A stretch of 64,000 nt of DNA from Moellerella sp963519845 (GCA_963519845.1 CAUQNX010000008.1:1-64000), one strand, 5' to 3'; shown: positions 26,347-35,550, numbered from the stretch's first letter. Translations and numbers: made by a program. The notes: a model not told the origin generated them from the letters alone.

Positions 26347-27999
26347 ATGCTAACATTATTAGATCTCTTATCTTCAGTCGCATTACTCGTTTGGGGCACT
26401 CATATTGTCCGAACGGGTATCATGCGAGTTTTTGGTGCCGATTTACGGCGCATTTTAGGCAAAAGCACTTCACGCAAATCAAGTGCGTTTTTGGCCGGTA
26501 TTGGTGTTACAGCACTGGTGCAAAGTAGCAATGCAACTGCCTTATTGGTGATCTCTTTTGTATCACAAGGATTAATTGCATTGGCTCCAGCCATGGTTAT
26601 TATGCTGGGAGCCGATGTGGGTACTGCACTTATGGCCAGAGTACTGACATTCGATCTCTCTTGGCTTTCACCTTTGTTAATCTTTATTGGGGTCTGTACT
26701 TTTTTGAGCCAAAAGAAGAGCCGCGTTGGGCAGCTGGGGCGTGTGGGTATCGGTCTTGGGCTGATCCTATTGGCACTTCAGTTGATCGTGTCAGCCGCTA
26801 AGCCCATCACTGATACCGAAGCGGTTAAAGCTATCTTTACATCACTGAGTGGCGATCTAGTGCTAGCCTTGCTGGTGGGCGCAATTTTTGCCATGATCAG
26901 TTACTCCAGCCTGGCTGCGGTTTTGATCACTGCAACATTAAGTGCTGCGGGCCTTGTTCCTCTATATATCAGTCTATGTATTGTTATCGGCTCTAATATC
27001 GGCAGTGGTTTGCTTGCCATGATGAGTAGCCGCGGACAAAACGAGATTGCGCGCCAAGTAGTACTAGGCAGCCTCTTTTTTAAATTAATCGGTTGTATTG
27101 TTATTCTGCCGTGGATAAGGCCGCTTTCGATTTGGGTACAGGAATATGGTTTAAATGAAGCGGAAATCGTAATCTATTTTCATGTGTTTTATAATTTAAT
27201 TCGCTGCTTAATTATGCTGCCATTAGTTGGTCCAATGGCGCGCTTATGTATGAAAATTGTTCCCACGCCGCCAGCCAGCGAAAATCTTATTGCTCCACGT
27301 TATTTAGATAAAAGCGCTTTAGAAACCCCCTCTTTAGCAATCGCAAATGCGGTACGTGAAACATTGCGTATGGGCGATGTGGTTGAGCAGATGCTACAGC
27401 GGGCGGGTGAAATATTAAATGGTAATAAAGAGCAGAAACGTGCAATAAACTATCTTGAAGAAGAAGTTGATATGTTACATAGCAGTATTAAGCTCTATTT
27501 AGCGCAATTACAACAGAGTGAATTAAGTGATTCAGATTCAAGACGTTGGGCTGAAATTATTGATACTGCCTTAAATTTACAGCAATCAGCGACTATTATT
27601 CATCGAATGACCGATGAAATTGTGAAGAAATCACTGGATAATCGCCGCTCATTCTCCACGGAAGGTTACAAAGAACTTAATACTATGTTGGAGCGGTTGC
27701 AGCGTAATTTAAATTTAGGAATGTCGGTATTTGTTTCAGCCGATATTGATAATGCGCGTCGCTTACGTCGGGCAAAACATCGATTTCGCTTACTTAATCA
27801 GCGTTATGCTTATGCGCATGTTGAGCGACTGCATGAGCAAAATGTTCAGAGTTTGGATACCAGTAACCTGCACGTTAGCTTATTAGGTGATATGAAGCGC
27901 TTGAACTCACTATTTTGTGCCGTTGCTTATCATGTACTTGAGGGCGTGACAGATAATAAAATTGAGCAGCTAGGCTCAGAAAATGAGAAAAATACATGA
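26347..27999 (+). CDS. yjbB: Na/Pi cotransporter family protein (YjbB-like)
   Basis: Protein of 550 residues. The first 310 residues form an inner-membrane domain with the two inverted Na/Pi-cotransporter repeats; the QSSN motif of the first repeat is in LVQSSNATALLVISF (about residue 57) and the second lies near SYSSLAAVLITATLS. Residues about 330-540 form a soluble PhoU-like helical domain. E. coli YjbB is reported to export phosphate when levels are high. Its position next to phoA suggests a local phosphate group, although no shared regulator site was seen. Confidence 0.88.
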   Translation: MLTLLDLLSSVALLVWGTHIVRTGIMRVFGADLRRILGKSTSRKSSAFLAGIGVTALVQSSNATALLVISFVSQGLIALAPAMVIMLGADVGTALMARVLTFDLSWLSPLLIFIGVCTFLSQKKSRVGQLGRVGIGLGLILLALQLIVSAAKPITDTEAVKAIFTSLSGDLVLALLVGAIFAMISYSSLAAVLITATLSAAGLVPLYISLCIVIGSNIGSGLLAMMSSRGQNEIARQVVLGSLFFKLIGCIVILPWIRPLSIWVQEYGLNEAEIVIYFHVFYNLIRCLIMLPLVGPMARLCMKIVPTPPASENLIAPRYLDKSALETPSLAIANAVRETLRMGDVVEQMLQRAGEILNGNKEQKRAINYLEEEVDMLHSSIKLYLAQLQQSELSDSDSRRWAEIIDTALNLQQSATIIHRMTDEIVKKSLDNRRSFSTEGYKELNTMLERLQRNLNLGMSVFVSADIDNARRLRRAKHRFRLLNQRYAYAHVERLHEQNVQSLDTSNLHVSLLGDMKRLNSLFCAVAYHVLEGVTDNKIEQLGSENEKNT

Positions 28000-28323
28000 T
28001 TTAACTCGTCAATAAGTATTGTTACTTAGGCTGATATTAGCTAAATAATGGATTAAAAATCTATTAGATATATATACTGACTTTTAATAACCAGTAACTA
28101 GGTGATTTAAATGTCAGTATATTGATCTTTCCCACAGTTAATTATTTAATTTCTCGATACCATCCGAAATAGTAAATATTGTCTTTTCACTTTGCGTTCA
28201 ATAAATGAGATATTCAATTGTTGAAAATATAAGAATACCCTTAAATTAATCTAATGAAATAGATTAATTTATTTTATACTCAATTTTATTTGTTAGTTAT
28301 AGAGTAAGTTACCCTCACGAAAT
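28000..28323. other. Intergenic region with a long AT-rich inverted repeat
   Basis: About 320 bases without a gene. It holds a perfect twelve-base inverted repeat at 28242-28271. The downstream DUF2145 gene has no in-frame ATG here: a TAG at 28300-28302 closes its frame eight codons before the TTG used as start. Confidence 0.6.
28242..28271. repeat. Perfect 12-bp AT-rich inverted repeat
   Basis: TAAATTAATCTA (28242-28253), spacer ATGAAA, TAGATTAATTTA (28260-28271). It could be an operator or, with the following TTTTATA, a weak terminator of yjbB. Confidence 0.6.
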
Positions 28324-28980
28324 TTGGCAGCTTTTGCATGTAATACTGCCACGACTTTTGGGTATGGTGTTGTCGGTATTGGCCGCCCAGAAAGTGAATT
28401 ACCTGAGGGCGTTAAATATACTCATGTTGCCTTATGGGTATACTCGGATATTGAAACTAAAGATAGGCGTAAACTAAATGAATATCAGGTCTATAACCTA
28501 TATCAACGCGAAAAACAAAAGAATGTTAGTGATTTAATTAATGATTTCCCAGTCGATTTTTATACAGGTGTTTATGAGTTGAAATCAGGCATTATTATTC
28601 CGAAACCTTCGCTACAGGTTAAATTACTTAAAGTAATCCAATCTTCAGCGTATCAAAAATTGCATAATCCTAAATATTTAGTAGTTGCAAAAGCGGATTC
28701 GATAAAATATCAAAACTGTACCAGTTTTGTATTAAAAGTCTTGTTCAGTGCTCTATATGATACCGATGATATTGCACAAATTAATGCGAATACTAGAGTT
28801 TATTTTACGCCTCAAGTAATTAAGCTAGGGTCAGTAAAACGATTCTTTGGTTCTCTATTTGTCTCCGATTTTTATGATGAACAGAAAGGCGCTGAGATTA
28901 CGACCGCGACCTATACCACTATCGCCAAATTTATGCAGAAATATGATCTTGTTAATGAGATTTATGAATTAAAGAACTAA
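28324..28980 (+). CDS. DUF2145-like protein, apparently missing its N-terminus
   Basis: 218 residues from a TTG codon. The pattern fits DUF2145: KYTHVALWV (near residue 34), an acidic FPVDFYTGVYEL segment, LHNPKYLVVAKADSIKYQNCTSFVLK (split by family alignments into two conserved blocks) and a hydrophobic FVSDF near the end. DUF2145 proteins normally start with a signal peptide and are periplasmic. Here no ATG, ribosome-binding site or signal sequence precedes TTG-28324, and an in-frame stop lies at 28300. The 5' end has probably been lost or frameshifted, so the gene may be decaying. Function is unknown for the family. Confidence 0.6.
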   Translation: MAAFACNTATTFGYGVVGIGRPESELPEGVKYTHVALWVYSDIETKDRRKLNEYQVYNLYQREKQKNVSDLINDFPVDFYTGVYELKSGIIIPKPSLQVKLLKVIQSSAYQKLHNPKYLVVAKADSIKYQNCTSFVLKVLFSALYDTDDIAQINANTRVYFTPQVIKLGSVKRFFGSLFVSDFYDEQKGAEITTATYTTIAKFMQKYDLVNEIYELKN

Positions 28981-29056
28981 AAATTGAATGTTTAGTTTTA
29001 TTTGAAACAATCAAAAAATAAATCATCGATGCTGAATGCCGATGATTGGCAAGAAG

Positions 29057-29081
29057 CAGCGGCTAATGTCGCTGTTTTTTT
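29057..29081 (+). terminator. Terminator after the DUF2145 gene
   Basis: CAGCG (29057-29061), eight-base loop, CGCTG (29070-29074) followed by seven T residues (29075-29081). Confidence 0.75.
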
Positions 29082-29222
29082 ATGGGTTGATTAATAAAAA
29101 TGGATTTTTTTCATCAAGTAAGTAACTGCTTATTAATGGCTATCATAATGATTTAATAAATCAATTCTCTGGATGACAGGGGAAGCATAAATAGAACTTG
29201 TATCTCCCTAGAAACAATACGG

Positions 29223-29270
29223 TTGTTTTTCATTGAAAAATGGATATTATCGATAATGATTATCATTTGG
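29223..29270 (+). promoter_or_regulatory. Promoter overlapped by a Fur box
   Basis: A -35-like TTGTTT (29223-29228) and -10-like TATTAT (29245-29250) are 16 bases apart. Immediately after, at 29252-29270, lies a sequence beginning GATAATGATTATCATT that matches the 19-base Fur consensus at about 15 positions. The box would cover the start site and block transcription when iron is plentiful. A GGGGAGGGA ribosome-binding site follows at 29272-29280. Confidence 0.75.
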
Positions 29271-29283
29271 CGGGGAGGGAACT

Positions 29284-29664
29284 ATGACGGTAAAAACATC
29301 AAAACGAATACAGATAAGCGAAAGTCGACTCTGCCAAGGGAATATAATTCAAAGTAATATCATTAAAGGCGAGCTGCTCAAAAGTAATGGCAATAAAAAT
29401 GCAACCAATGAAAATCCGTCACAGCAAAATAGCCTAGGTCGAAGCCGTGCTGGTTTATGGGGTATTCTGGCAGTAGTTTTGCTAAGTGTTGTCTATCTGA
29501 TGATCCAATCGGGTATTGAGAGCTTAAAGATTGCGATTGTTGTGGCTATGCTATTAACGGCAGGTTGTTTATTTAATCGTGGCTCGCGGCACTTTCTTAT
29601 TTTACCCGCAGTATTCGCCCTATTATTTAGTTTAATGGCGTTTGTATTTCATTTACTGACTTGA
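29284..29664 (+). CDS. Small membrane protein of unknown function behind a Fur box
   Basis: Protein of 126 residues not recognised as any named family. Residues 1-55 are polar and basic (starting MTVKTSKRIQISESRL, with an Asn/Gln/Ser-rich stretch), and residues about 58-125 contain three hydrophobic segments (GLWGILAVVLLSVVYLMI, LKIAIVVAMLLTAGCLF, LILPAVFALLFSLMAFVF), so it is probably an inner-membrane protein with a cytoplasmic tail. Its own Fur-covered promoter and very good ribosome-binding site argue that it is a real, iron-responsive gene. It is monocistronic and convergent with rsmC. Confidence 0.7.
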   Translation: MTVKTSKRIQISESRLCQGNIIQSNIIKGELLKSNGNKNATNENPSQQNSLGRSRAGLWGILAVVLLSVVYLMIQSGIESLKIAIVVAMLLTAGCLFNRGSRHFLILPAVFALLFSLMAFVFHLLT

Positions 29665-29750
29665 TAAGTAAACCAAGTCAGTAAAGTATTCGATATAAAA
29701 AGTCAGCAACTCAATATCGTTCTAGTATTTTAGTCTTAGAACTCATCAAA

Positions 29751-30764
29751 TTAGCGTTTTGTCGCTTCGTAAACTTTAAATTTCGATGTTTTTGCCAATA
29801 CAATATGTCCACCAAAGGCTTTATCCAGCAGGTCGGCATAAGGCAGGAAGGCATTAGCGACAATACGCAAACGCCCGCCAGAGCGTAAATATTGCGCTGC
29901 TTGGCTGATCATATTGGTAGCAGCAGAATAGTTGGTATGAATACCATCATGGAAAGGCGGATTAGAAATAATCCAATCAAACTTCTCATCAATCGCTGAA
30001 TAAACATCGCTAGCAATCACTTTACCTGTGAGTTCATTGGCGGCCAATGTCTCACGAGCAGAAAGTAACGCCGCTGCATTAACATCACTGAGAGTCAGTG
30101 TTAACGCTGGATTCTGTTGAGCCAGCACAGCAGCCAATACACCTGAACCACAAGCTAGGTCGAGTAAACTGCCTGAAATAGGAGTAGTGAATGTGGATAA
30201 AAGTATCCTGCTGCCCATATCGATTTCATCTTGGCTAAAGACGCCAGGAAGCGCTTTAACCTGCGTATCTTCAACTTCAAAGTTACGCCACCATTGGCTG
30301 ATGTTAAAGCTCGTCTGTGTCTCTAGTGGGCCGTAAAACAGGCTACAGCGTCTTGCTGAGTCGATTTTATGCAGTGTGCTGATACCTTCCATAATCTTCT
30401 CGGCGCTTTTCACGCCACTTCTGTTTTCGCCCACGATAAAAATATCGCAGCCAACAGGTAAATGAGTACAGAGATCATCCAGTTGGAAACAGGCTTCTTG
30501 TTTATTTTTTGGCCAAAAATAGAGCAGTGTATTACAATCAGCTAAAAATGCCGGATCGGCAGTAACAGCGAATTGCACACGATCATTTAATGGTTTGGCT
30601 AATGATTGCCAACGGTGATATTGATTGGTCAGAACGCGTACACTGGCGGCAGCTAATTCGACGGCAAAATCGTCCTGAATATCACCCGCCATAATGACAT
30701 GGCGATCAGCGAAATGTTCCAGGTGGCGCAGTATAACTTCGCTGGCTGGTGTAAGTAATGACAT
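29751..30764 (-). CDS. rsmC: 16S rRNA m2G1207 methyltransferase RsmC
   Basis: Two-domain methyltransferase of 337 residues. The N-terminal half is the degenerate methyltransferase-like domain (GDIQDD, YFWPKNKQEA, GENRSGVKSAE). The C-terminal half has the SAM-binding motif LLDLACGSGVLAA and the catalytic NPPFHDG, which mark N2-guanine methylation of 16S rRNA. The ATG at 30764 gives a start like E. coli RsmC (MSLLTPASEV); an ATG at 30797 adds eleven residues and cannot be excluded. It is divergent from holD, as in E. coli. Confidence 0.93.
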   Translation of the reverse strand: MSLLTPASEVILRHLEHFADRHVIMAGDIQDDFAVELAAASVRVLTNQYHRWQSLAKPLNDRVQFAVTADPAFLADCNTLLYFWPKNKQEACFQLDDLCTHLPVGCDIFIVGENRSGVKSAEKIMEGISTLHKIDSARRCSLFYGPLETQTSFNISQWWRNFEVEDTQVKALPGVFSQDEIDMGSRILLSTFTTPISGSLLDLACGSGVLAAVLAQQNPALTLTLSDVNAAALLSARETLAANELTGKVIASDVYSAIDEKFDWIISNPPFHDGIHTNYSAATNMISQAAQYLRSGGRLRIVANAFLPYADLLDKAFGGHIVLAKTSKFKVYEATKR

Positions 30765-30905
30765 AAGTTGGCAATCTCCGATGGCTAAATAATTCATAAT
30801 CCGTGCTACCTTACCAGAAAATGAGGAAATAAATCTGTATTATTGGCGCTTATTATTCCCTCTGATAAGATGTCATCTGTATTAACTGATGACCGGAATA
30901 ATTGA

Positions 30906-31316
30906 ATGACCCGAAGAGACAGACTTTTAAAGCAAATGGGCATTACCCAATGGATGCTGAGAAATCCTTCCGCACTTCGGGGGGAGCGCGGTGTGCGTAT
31001 CCCAGAATCTGCTAAACTGGTTATTATCTCTGAAGAAGAGATTGATTTAAACAATGGCTTGTTGAAAGATATCTTGCTGGCGATGAAAATAGATCAAGCG
31101 GATGTGGTCTGTATTGATTCCGAACAACTTGGAATGGTGCCATCGCCAATGTCAGTATCTTGCTGGGTTATCGGGGATTGTCGTATACCCGAAACTCATC
31201 AAATACAATTAACCAGCCCAACGCTGACAAATATCAGTACAAGTAGTGAAGCCAAACGGTCTTTATGGAAGCAAATCTATCAATATGATGAAAATTTCAA
31301 CATTAAAACAATCTGA
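30906..31316 (+). CDS. holD: DNA polymerase III psi subunit
   Basis: Protein of 136 residues beginning MTRRDRLLKQMGITQWMLR, the N-terminal pattern of HolD that contacts chi (HolC); the remainder (SCWVIGD, LTSPTLTNI) also follows the family. Psi links chi and SSB to the clamp loader at the replication fork. Its end overlaps the rimI start by about 29 bases, as in E. coli. Confidence 0.93.
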   Translation: MTRRDRLLKQMGITQWMLRNPSALRGERGVRIPESAKLVIISEEEIDLNNGLLKDILLAMKIDQADVVCIDSEQLGMVPSPMSVSCWVIGDCRIPETHQIQLTSPTLTNISTSSEAKRSLWKQIYQYDENFNIKTI

Positions 31317-31746
31317 TTTGGCCACAGCGTTCTTAATTGAAAAGCTAAGCCATGATTTCCCTTGGAGTGAAAGAGTTTTTTACGGTAACCAAGGGGAGAG
31401 GTACTATAATTTAAAAATATCGTTAAATAATCAGATTATTGGTTTTGCGATCACCCAGTGTGTTTTAGATGAAGCAACGTTGTTTAATATTGCCATCCAT
31501 CCTGATTATCAGGGGCAGGGCTATGGTCGATTACTTATGGAGCGCCTGATACAGGATCTCACTAAAAAAAATATTATGACGCTCTGGCTTGAGGTGCGCG
31601 CATCAAATTTATCAGCACTGCGCTTGTATGAAAAAATGAGCTTTCATGAAGTGACTGTGCGTAAAGACTACTATCCTGCCAAACAGGGTCGTGAAGACGC
31701 CTTGATTCTAGCATTAACGCTATTTGAAGAGTCATTCAGTATCTAG
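31288..31746 (+). CDS. rimI: Ribosomal protein S18 N-acetyltransferase RimI
   Basis: GNAT acetyltransferase of 152 residues. The acetyl-CoA loop is HPDYQGQGYGRLLM (about residues 71-84), and FPWSE, LWLEVRASN and GREDAL are RimI hallmarks. It acetylates the N-terminal Ala of ribosomal protein S18. The ATG at 31288 (or 31285, directly before it) matches the family start; the longer frame from 31246 is not supported. It is coupled to holD by overlap. Confidence 0.93.
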   Translation: MKISTLKQSDLATAFLIEKLSHDFPWSERVFYGNQGERYYNLKISLNNQIIGFAITQCVLDEATLFNIAIHPDYQGQGYGRLLMERLIQDLTKKNIMTLWLEVRASNLSALRLYEKMSFHEVTVRKDYYPAKQGREDALILALTLFEESFSI

Positions 31747-32000
31747 TGAGCAAAACCGTTCGATTAAATTTATTATCAGGCAGTTTTAGTTATTTAGTCT
31801 GATAATAAATTTTCATATAAAAAATAATAGTATAACTATTTTGTATTAAAGTACTTTGTACTGACGAAGTTTCTCTCAAATTATTAATCTAATATATTTC
31901 CATATGGTAAAAAAAATGAATTTCTTTATGATAAATTTCTTATTTATTAAATGATATTATCTTTTTATTTTAATTAATAACATATCTAAAAAGAGGTTCT

Positions 32001-32894
32001 ATGAAACATACGAAATTATCGCTTATTACACTATTAACAGTTTTTTTTATTGGCTATGTTCATGCTGAATGTGATGCTAATATTGATATTACGAATATTA
32101 ATAATTCGATTATATTTAATCTTAATCCCATAAATGGTCCAGTAAAAACAATGGAAGAAAAAGGTGTAAAACAAGGGCGTAATAATATTTCAGAAATAAA
32201 TGAGAACAAAGAGAATTATATAATTATTAAATATGATAAATGCAAAGGCTTCATTGATTACAAATCAAAATATAAAACCATTATTTCAGATGAAGAGTAT
32301 AATGAATTATTTATTACATTAAAGAGAGTTAAAAATAAATTTTTATATAATAGTGTTAATGCTGATATTTCTTTAATTAAAGATGAAAAAAATAAATTCA
32401 TGCCTATTAAAACAAATGAGTGGGATATGAAAATGACGTTTTTCCTTGATGATCTAGGTGTAGTAACCCATGGTGAAGGTACTGCTTATTACAATAATCA
32501 ATTTATTACTAATCTTAAAATGAAATTAAATTATCAAGATGGAAAATTGGTTGAAGTAATTAATGAGAGTAATTATTATCGTTTTTCTAATACTAAGTTA
32601 ATTAATTGGGATGAAGAAAATAGATTGAGTCAAACTTTAACCAAAAGTAAAAACATACAATACACTGAGGATTTTGATTATGACGGAAATAAAAATGTAG
32701 GCTATAAAAAGGTCTCTGATGAAAAGGAGTATGTATTTGAAAGTAAAATGACATGTAATTTATGGGATAAGTATGGTAATTGTACTGAGCGAGAATTTGA
32801 AAAGAAAAAAATAGATTATTCGCAAAGTAAAGAAGGTACGATTATATTCTCAAAAAGAATAGTGTTTGAGCCTAAATATACATATCATGAATAA
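32001..32894 (+). CDS. AT-rich secreted protein of unknown function
   Basis: Protein of 297 residues not recognised. It has a clear Sec signal peptide (residues 1-22, cleaved after VHA), a mature chain rich in Lys, Asn, Ile and Tyr, and four cysteines (the first right after cleavage) that could form disulfides in the periplasm or outside. The C-terminal half has short YD-like segments (INWDEENRLSQ, DFDYDGNKN, YGNCTE) reminiscent of Tyr-Asp repeat strands, though no full repeat is present. AGAGG lies five bases before the ATG. It is much richer in A+T than its neighbours and occupies the place of yjjG between rimI and prfC, which suggests acquisition by transfer. Confidence 0.7.
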   Translation: MKHTKLSLITLLTVFFIGYVHAECDANIDITNINNSIIFNLNPINGPVKTMEEKGVKQGRNNISEINENKENYIIIKYDKCKGFIDYKSKYKTIISDEEYNELFITLKRVKNKFLYNSVNADISLIKDEKNKFMPIKTNEWDMKMTFFLDDLGVVTHGEGTAYYNNQFITNLKMKLNYQDGKLVEVINESNYYRFSNTKLINWDEENRLSQTLTKSKNIQYTEDFDYDGNKNVGYKKVSDEKEYVFESKMTCNLWDKYGNCTEREFEKKKIDYSQSKEGTIIFSKRIVFEPKYTYHE

Positions 32895-33234
32895 TTAGCT
32901 AATCAAGAGTAAGGCTGAAATCAGCCTCTCTATTTACGTATTTTTAATGCTAGCAATAATCTCAATTAAGCTATTAGATAATAGCCTATATTGTCACATC
33001 TTCTATTATTTTCTTGTTCATAAAACCTTATTCTTTGAGTCTCGCAGGGGAAATAGTCAGAGAATTTTATTGCATATTTTTGTTTAGCTGAATTATCTGT
33101 TAACTACTCATTGTTTCTCAAGTCAAAATCGGCGAAAATAGGCGACAATAGCCTATTAACATCACAGATTTGACCACTCAGTGGCTAGTTTCTCGGGTGC
33201 GTGAAGTCTGTCTACAAATTAGAAGACTTAATTG
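32895..33234. other. Intergenic region upstream of prfC
   Basis: About 340 bases with no coding sequence. A short inverted repeat AATAGGC/GCCTATT (33137-33143 and 33151-33157) lies about 80 bases before prfC. No firm promoter could be assigned. Confidence 0.45.
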
Positions 33235-34824
33235 ATGTCTCAATCTGAATTTTTGCAAGAAGTCGGAAAGCGCCGAACCTTCGCTATTATTTCTCACCCG
33301 GATGCCGGTAAAACCACCATTACTGAAAAGGTCTTGTTATTCGGACAAGCCATTCAGCGTGCGGGTACGGTAAAAGGCCGTGGTTCTAACCAACATGCCA
33401 AATCAGACTGGATGGAAATGGAAAAGCAGCGTGGGATCTCAATTACCACCTCTGTTATGCAGTTTCCTTATCATGATTGTCTGGTTAACCTGCTCGATAC
33501 CCCTGGACACGAAGATTTCTCCGAGGATACTTATCGTACATTGACGGCGGTTGACTGCTGTTTGATGGTGATTGATACCAGTAAAGGGGTTGAAGACCGC
33601 ACACGTAAGCTGATGGAAGTTACTCGTTTACGTGATACGCCGATTTTAACCTTTATGAATAAGCTCGATCGTGATATTCGTGACCCAATGGAAGTGATGG
33701 ATGAGGTTGAGCGTGAACTGAAAATTGCTTGCTGCCCAATCACTTGGCCTATTGGTTGCGGAAAGTTGTTTAAGGGTGTCTACCATTTACTACGTGATGA
33801 AACTATTCTTTATCATACAGGGCAGGGGCATAAGATTCAGGAAGTCCGTATTGTTAAAGGGTTAAATAATCCTGAATTAGATCAAGTGATTGGTGAAGAT
33901 CTGGCGGCTCAGTTACGTGAAGAACTTGAATTAGTTCAAGGTGCTTCTCATGAATTCGATCTTGAGTCATTTCTTTGTGGTGAATTAACGCCAGTTTTCT
34001 TTGGTACGGCATTAGGAAACTTTGGTGTTGATCATATGCTCGATGGTCTTGTTGAGTGGGCGCCAGCGCCTTTGCCACGTCAAACAGATGTGCGTGAAGT
34101 TGAAGCGCAAGAAGAGAAATTCACTGGATTTGTTTTCAAAATTCAAGCCAATATGGACCCAAAACACCGTGACCGCGTGGCCTTTATGCGTATCGTTTCG
34201 GGTACATTTGAACGCGGTATGAAATTACGTCAAGTGAGAACCAAAAAAGATCTGGTGATTTCCGATGCTTTAACCTTTATGGCGGGCGATCGTTCTCACG
34301 TTGAGCAGGCTTATGCTGGCGATATCATTGGCTTACACAATCACGGAACTATTCAGATTGGTGATACTTTCACGCAAGGCGAGGATCTGAAATTTACAGG
34401 TATTCCTAACTTTGCCCCTGAGCTCTTCCGTCGTATCCGTCTGCGTGATCCTCTCAAACAGAAACAGCTGCTGAAAGGCCTTGTTCAGCTCTCCGAAGAG
34501 GGTGCAGTACAAGTATTCCGTCCATTAATGAATAATGATCTTATCGTTGGCGCTGTCGGGGTCTTACAGTTTGATGTTGTGGTCTCGCGTTTGAAAAATG
34601 AATATAACGTTGAAGCGATTTATGAAGCCATCAACGTATCAACCGCACGTTGGGTTGAGTGTGATGATGTGAAGAAATTTGAAGAGTTTAAACGTAAAAA
34701 TGAGATGAATTTAGCCCTCGATGGTGGCGATAATCTCTCTTATATTGCTCCAACTATGGTTAATCTGAATATCACCAGCGAACGCTATCCTGATGTTCAA
34801 TTCCGTAAAACACGTGAGCACTAA
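33235..34824 (+). CDS. prfC: Peptide chain release factor 3
   Basis: Translational GTPase of 529 residues. The G motifs are HPDAGKTT (residues 21-28), DTPGHEDFSEDT, and NKLD, followed by the RF3-specific domains 2 and 3. It recycles RF1 and RF2 from the ribosome after termination. The ATG at 33235 is preferred to the adjacent TTG at 33232. Its position downstream of rimI and upstream of osmY is conserved with E. coli. Confidence 0.97.
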   Translation: MSQSEFLQEVGKRRTFAIISHPDAGKTTITEKVLLFGQAIQRAGTVKGRGSNQHAKSDWMEMEKQRGISITTSVMQFPYHDCLVNLLDTPGHEDFSEDTYRTLTAVDCCLMVIDTSKGVEDRTRKLMEVTRLRDTPILTFMNKLDRDIRDPMEVMDEVERELKIACCPITWPIGCGKLFKGVYHLLRDETILYHTGQGHKIQEVRIVKGLNNPELDQVIGEDLAAQLREELELVQGASHEFDLESFLCGELTPVFFGTALGNFGVDHMLDGLVEWAPAPLPRQTDVREVEAQEEKFTGFVFKIQANMDPKHRDRVAFMRIVSGTFERGMKLRQVRTKKDLVISDALTFMAGDRSHVEQAYAGDIIGLHNHGTIQIGDTFTQGEDLKFTGIPNFAPELFRRIRLRDPLKQKQLLKGLVQLSEEGAVQVFRPLMNNDLIVGAVGVLQFDVVVSRLKNEYNVEAIYEAINVSTARWVECDDVKKFEEFKRKNEMNLALDGGDNLSYIAPTMVNLNITSERYPDVQFRKTREH

Positions 34825-34861
34825 GTTTTTATATTAATAAATTTTTATAAAATAGCGTAGT

Positions 34862-34890
34862 CACTGCCATAAAACCCCAATATGGCAGTG
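34862..34890. terminator. Hairpin downstream of prfC
   Basis: CACTGCCATA (34862-34871), nine-base loop, TATGGCAGTG (34881-34890): a perfect ten-pair stem 38 bases after prfC. No T run follows, so it may be a weak terminator or an mRNA 3'-end stabiliser. Confidence 0.6.
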
Positions 34891-35121
34891 GTGATCGCTA
34901 GGAATATTGTTGAAATTAGATTAGTTTCCTATTTTTTTAGTATAATTATACAGATTACTCTGTTTTCCTAAGCAGCCTCCTTTATTTATTGTTATAATTT
35001 ACATAGTCTATGCATATTCATATATTTGATCTGAGGATATCTGAAACTCACTCAATGAATGAAAATGATTTATATATAGAATTTCTAATCTGACTAATAG
35101 TTAACTAAAGGAAGATTCAAT

Positions 35122-35532
35122 ATGAAAAATACCGCATTTTTACGTTCACTGACGGCGATTACATTAGGCTGTGTACTGTTTAGCGGCTATGCATCTGCAG
35201 AAACTTCTTTAAAAAATCAGGCTGAACAAGCTTGGAATAGCACTGCAAAAACCCTCTCTATGGCGGGCGATGACGCAGGCAATGCAATCGCGAGTGGCGT
35301 TAACAACGTTGATAGCTATGCTGGTGATGCTAGTCTGACTGCGCAGGTTAAAAGCCATTTACTGGCGACTAGAGGTATCGATAGCAATGATATTTCAGTC
35401 AAAACAGTTAAAGGTGTCGTCTATATCACGGGCTTTGTTCAAAATGCTGAACAAATTAGCACTGTCGTGAAAGTTGCCTCTGCTGTTGAAGGTGTAAAAC
35501 TGGTTAGAAGTGGTCTGATGGTAATCAATTAA
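35122..35532 (+). CDS. osmY: OsmY-like BON-domain periplasmic protein
   Basis: Protein of 136 residues with a signal peptide (cleaved after ASA, near residue 26) and one BON domain (about residues 66-136: DASLTAQVKSHLLATRG, VKTVKGVVYITGF, VEGVKLVRSGLMVIN). E. coli OsmY has two BON domains and about 200 residues, so this is a short version. Position between prfC and yjjU supports orthology. OsmY is an osmotic and stationary-phase stress protein of the periplasm with chaperone-like activity. Confidence 0.8.
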   Translation: MKNTAFLRSLTAITLGCVLFSGYASAETSLKNQAEQAWNSTAKTLSMAGDDAGNAIASGVNNVDSYAGDASLTAQVKSHLLATRGIDSNDISVKTVKGVVYITGFVQNAEQISTVVKVASAVEGVKLVRSGLMVIN

Positions 35533-35550
35533 TCGCTAAGGAGATTACAG

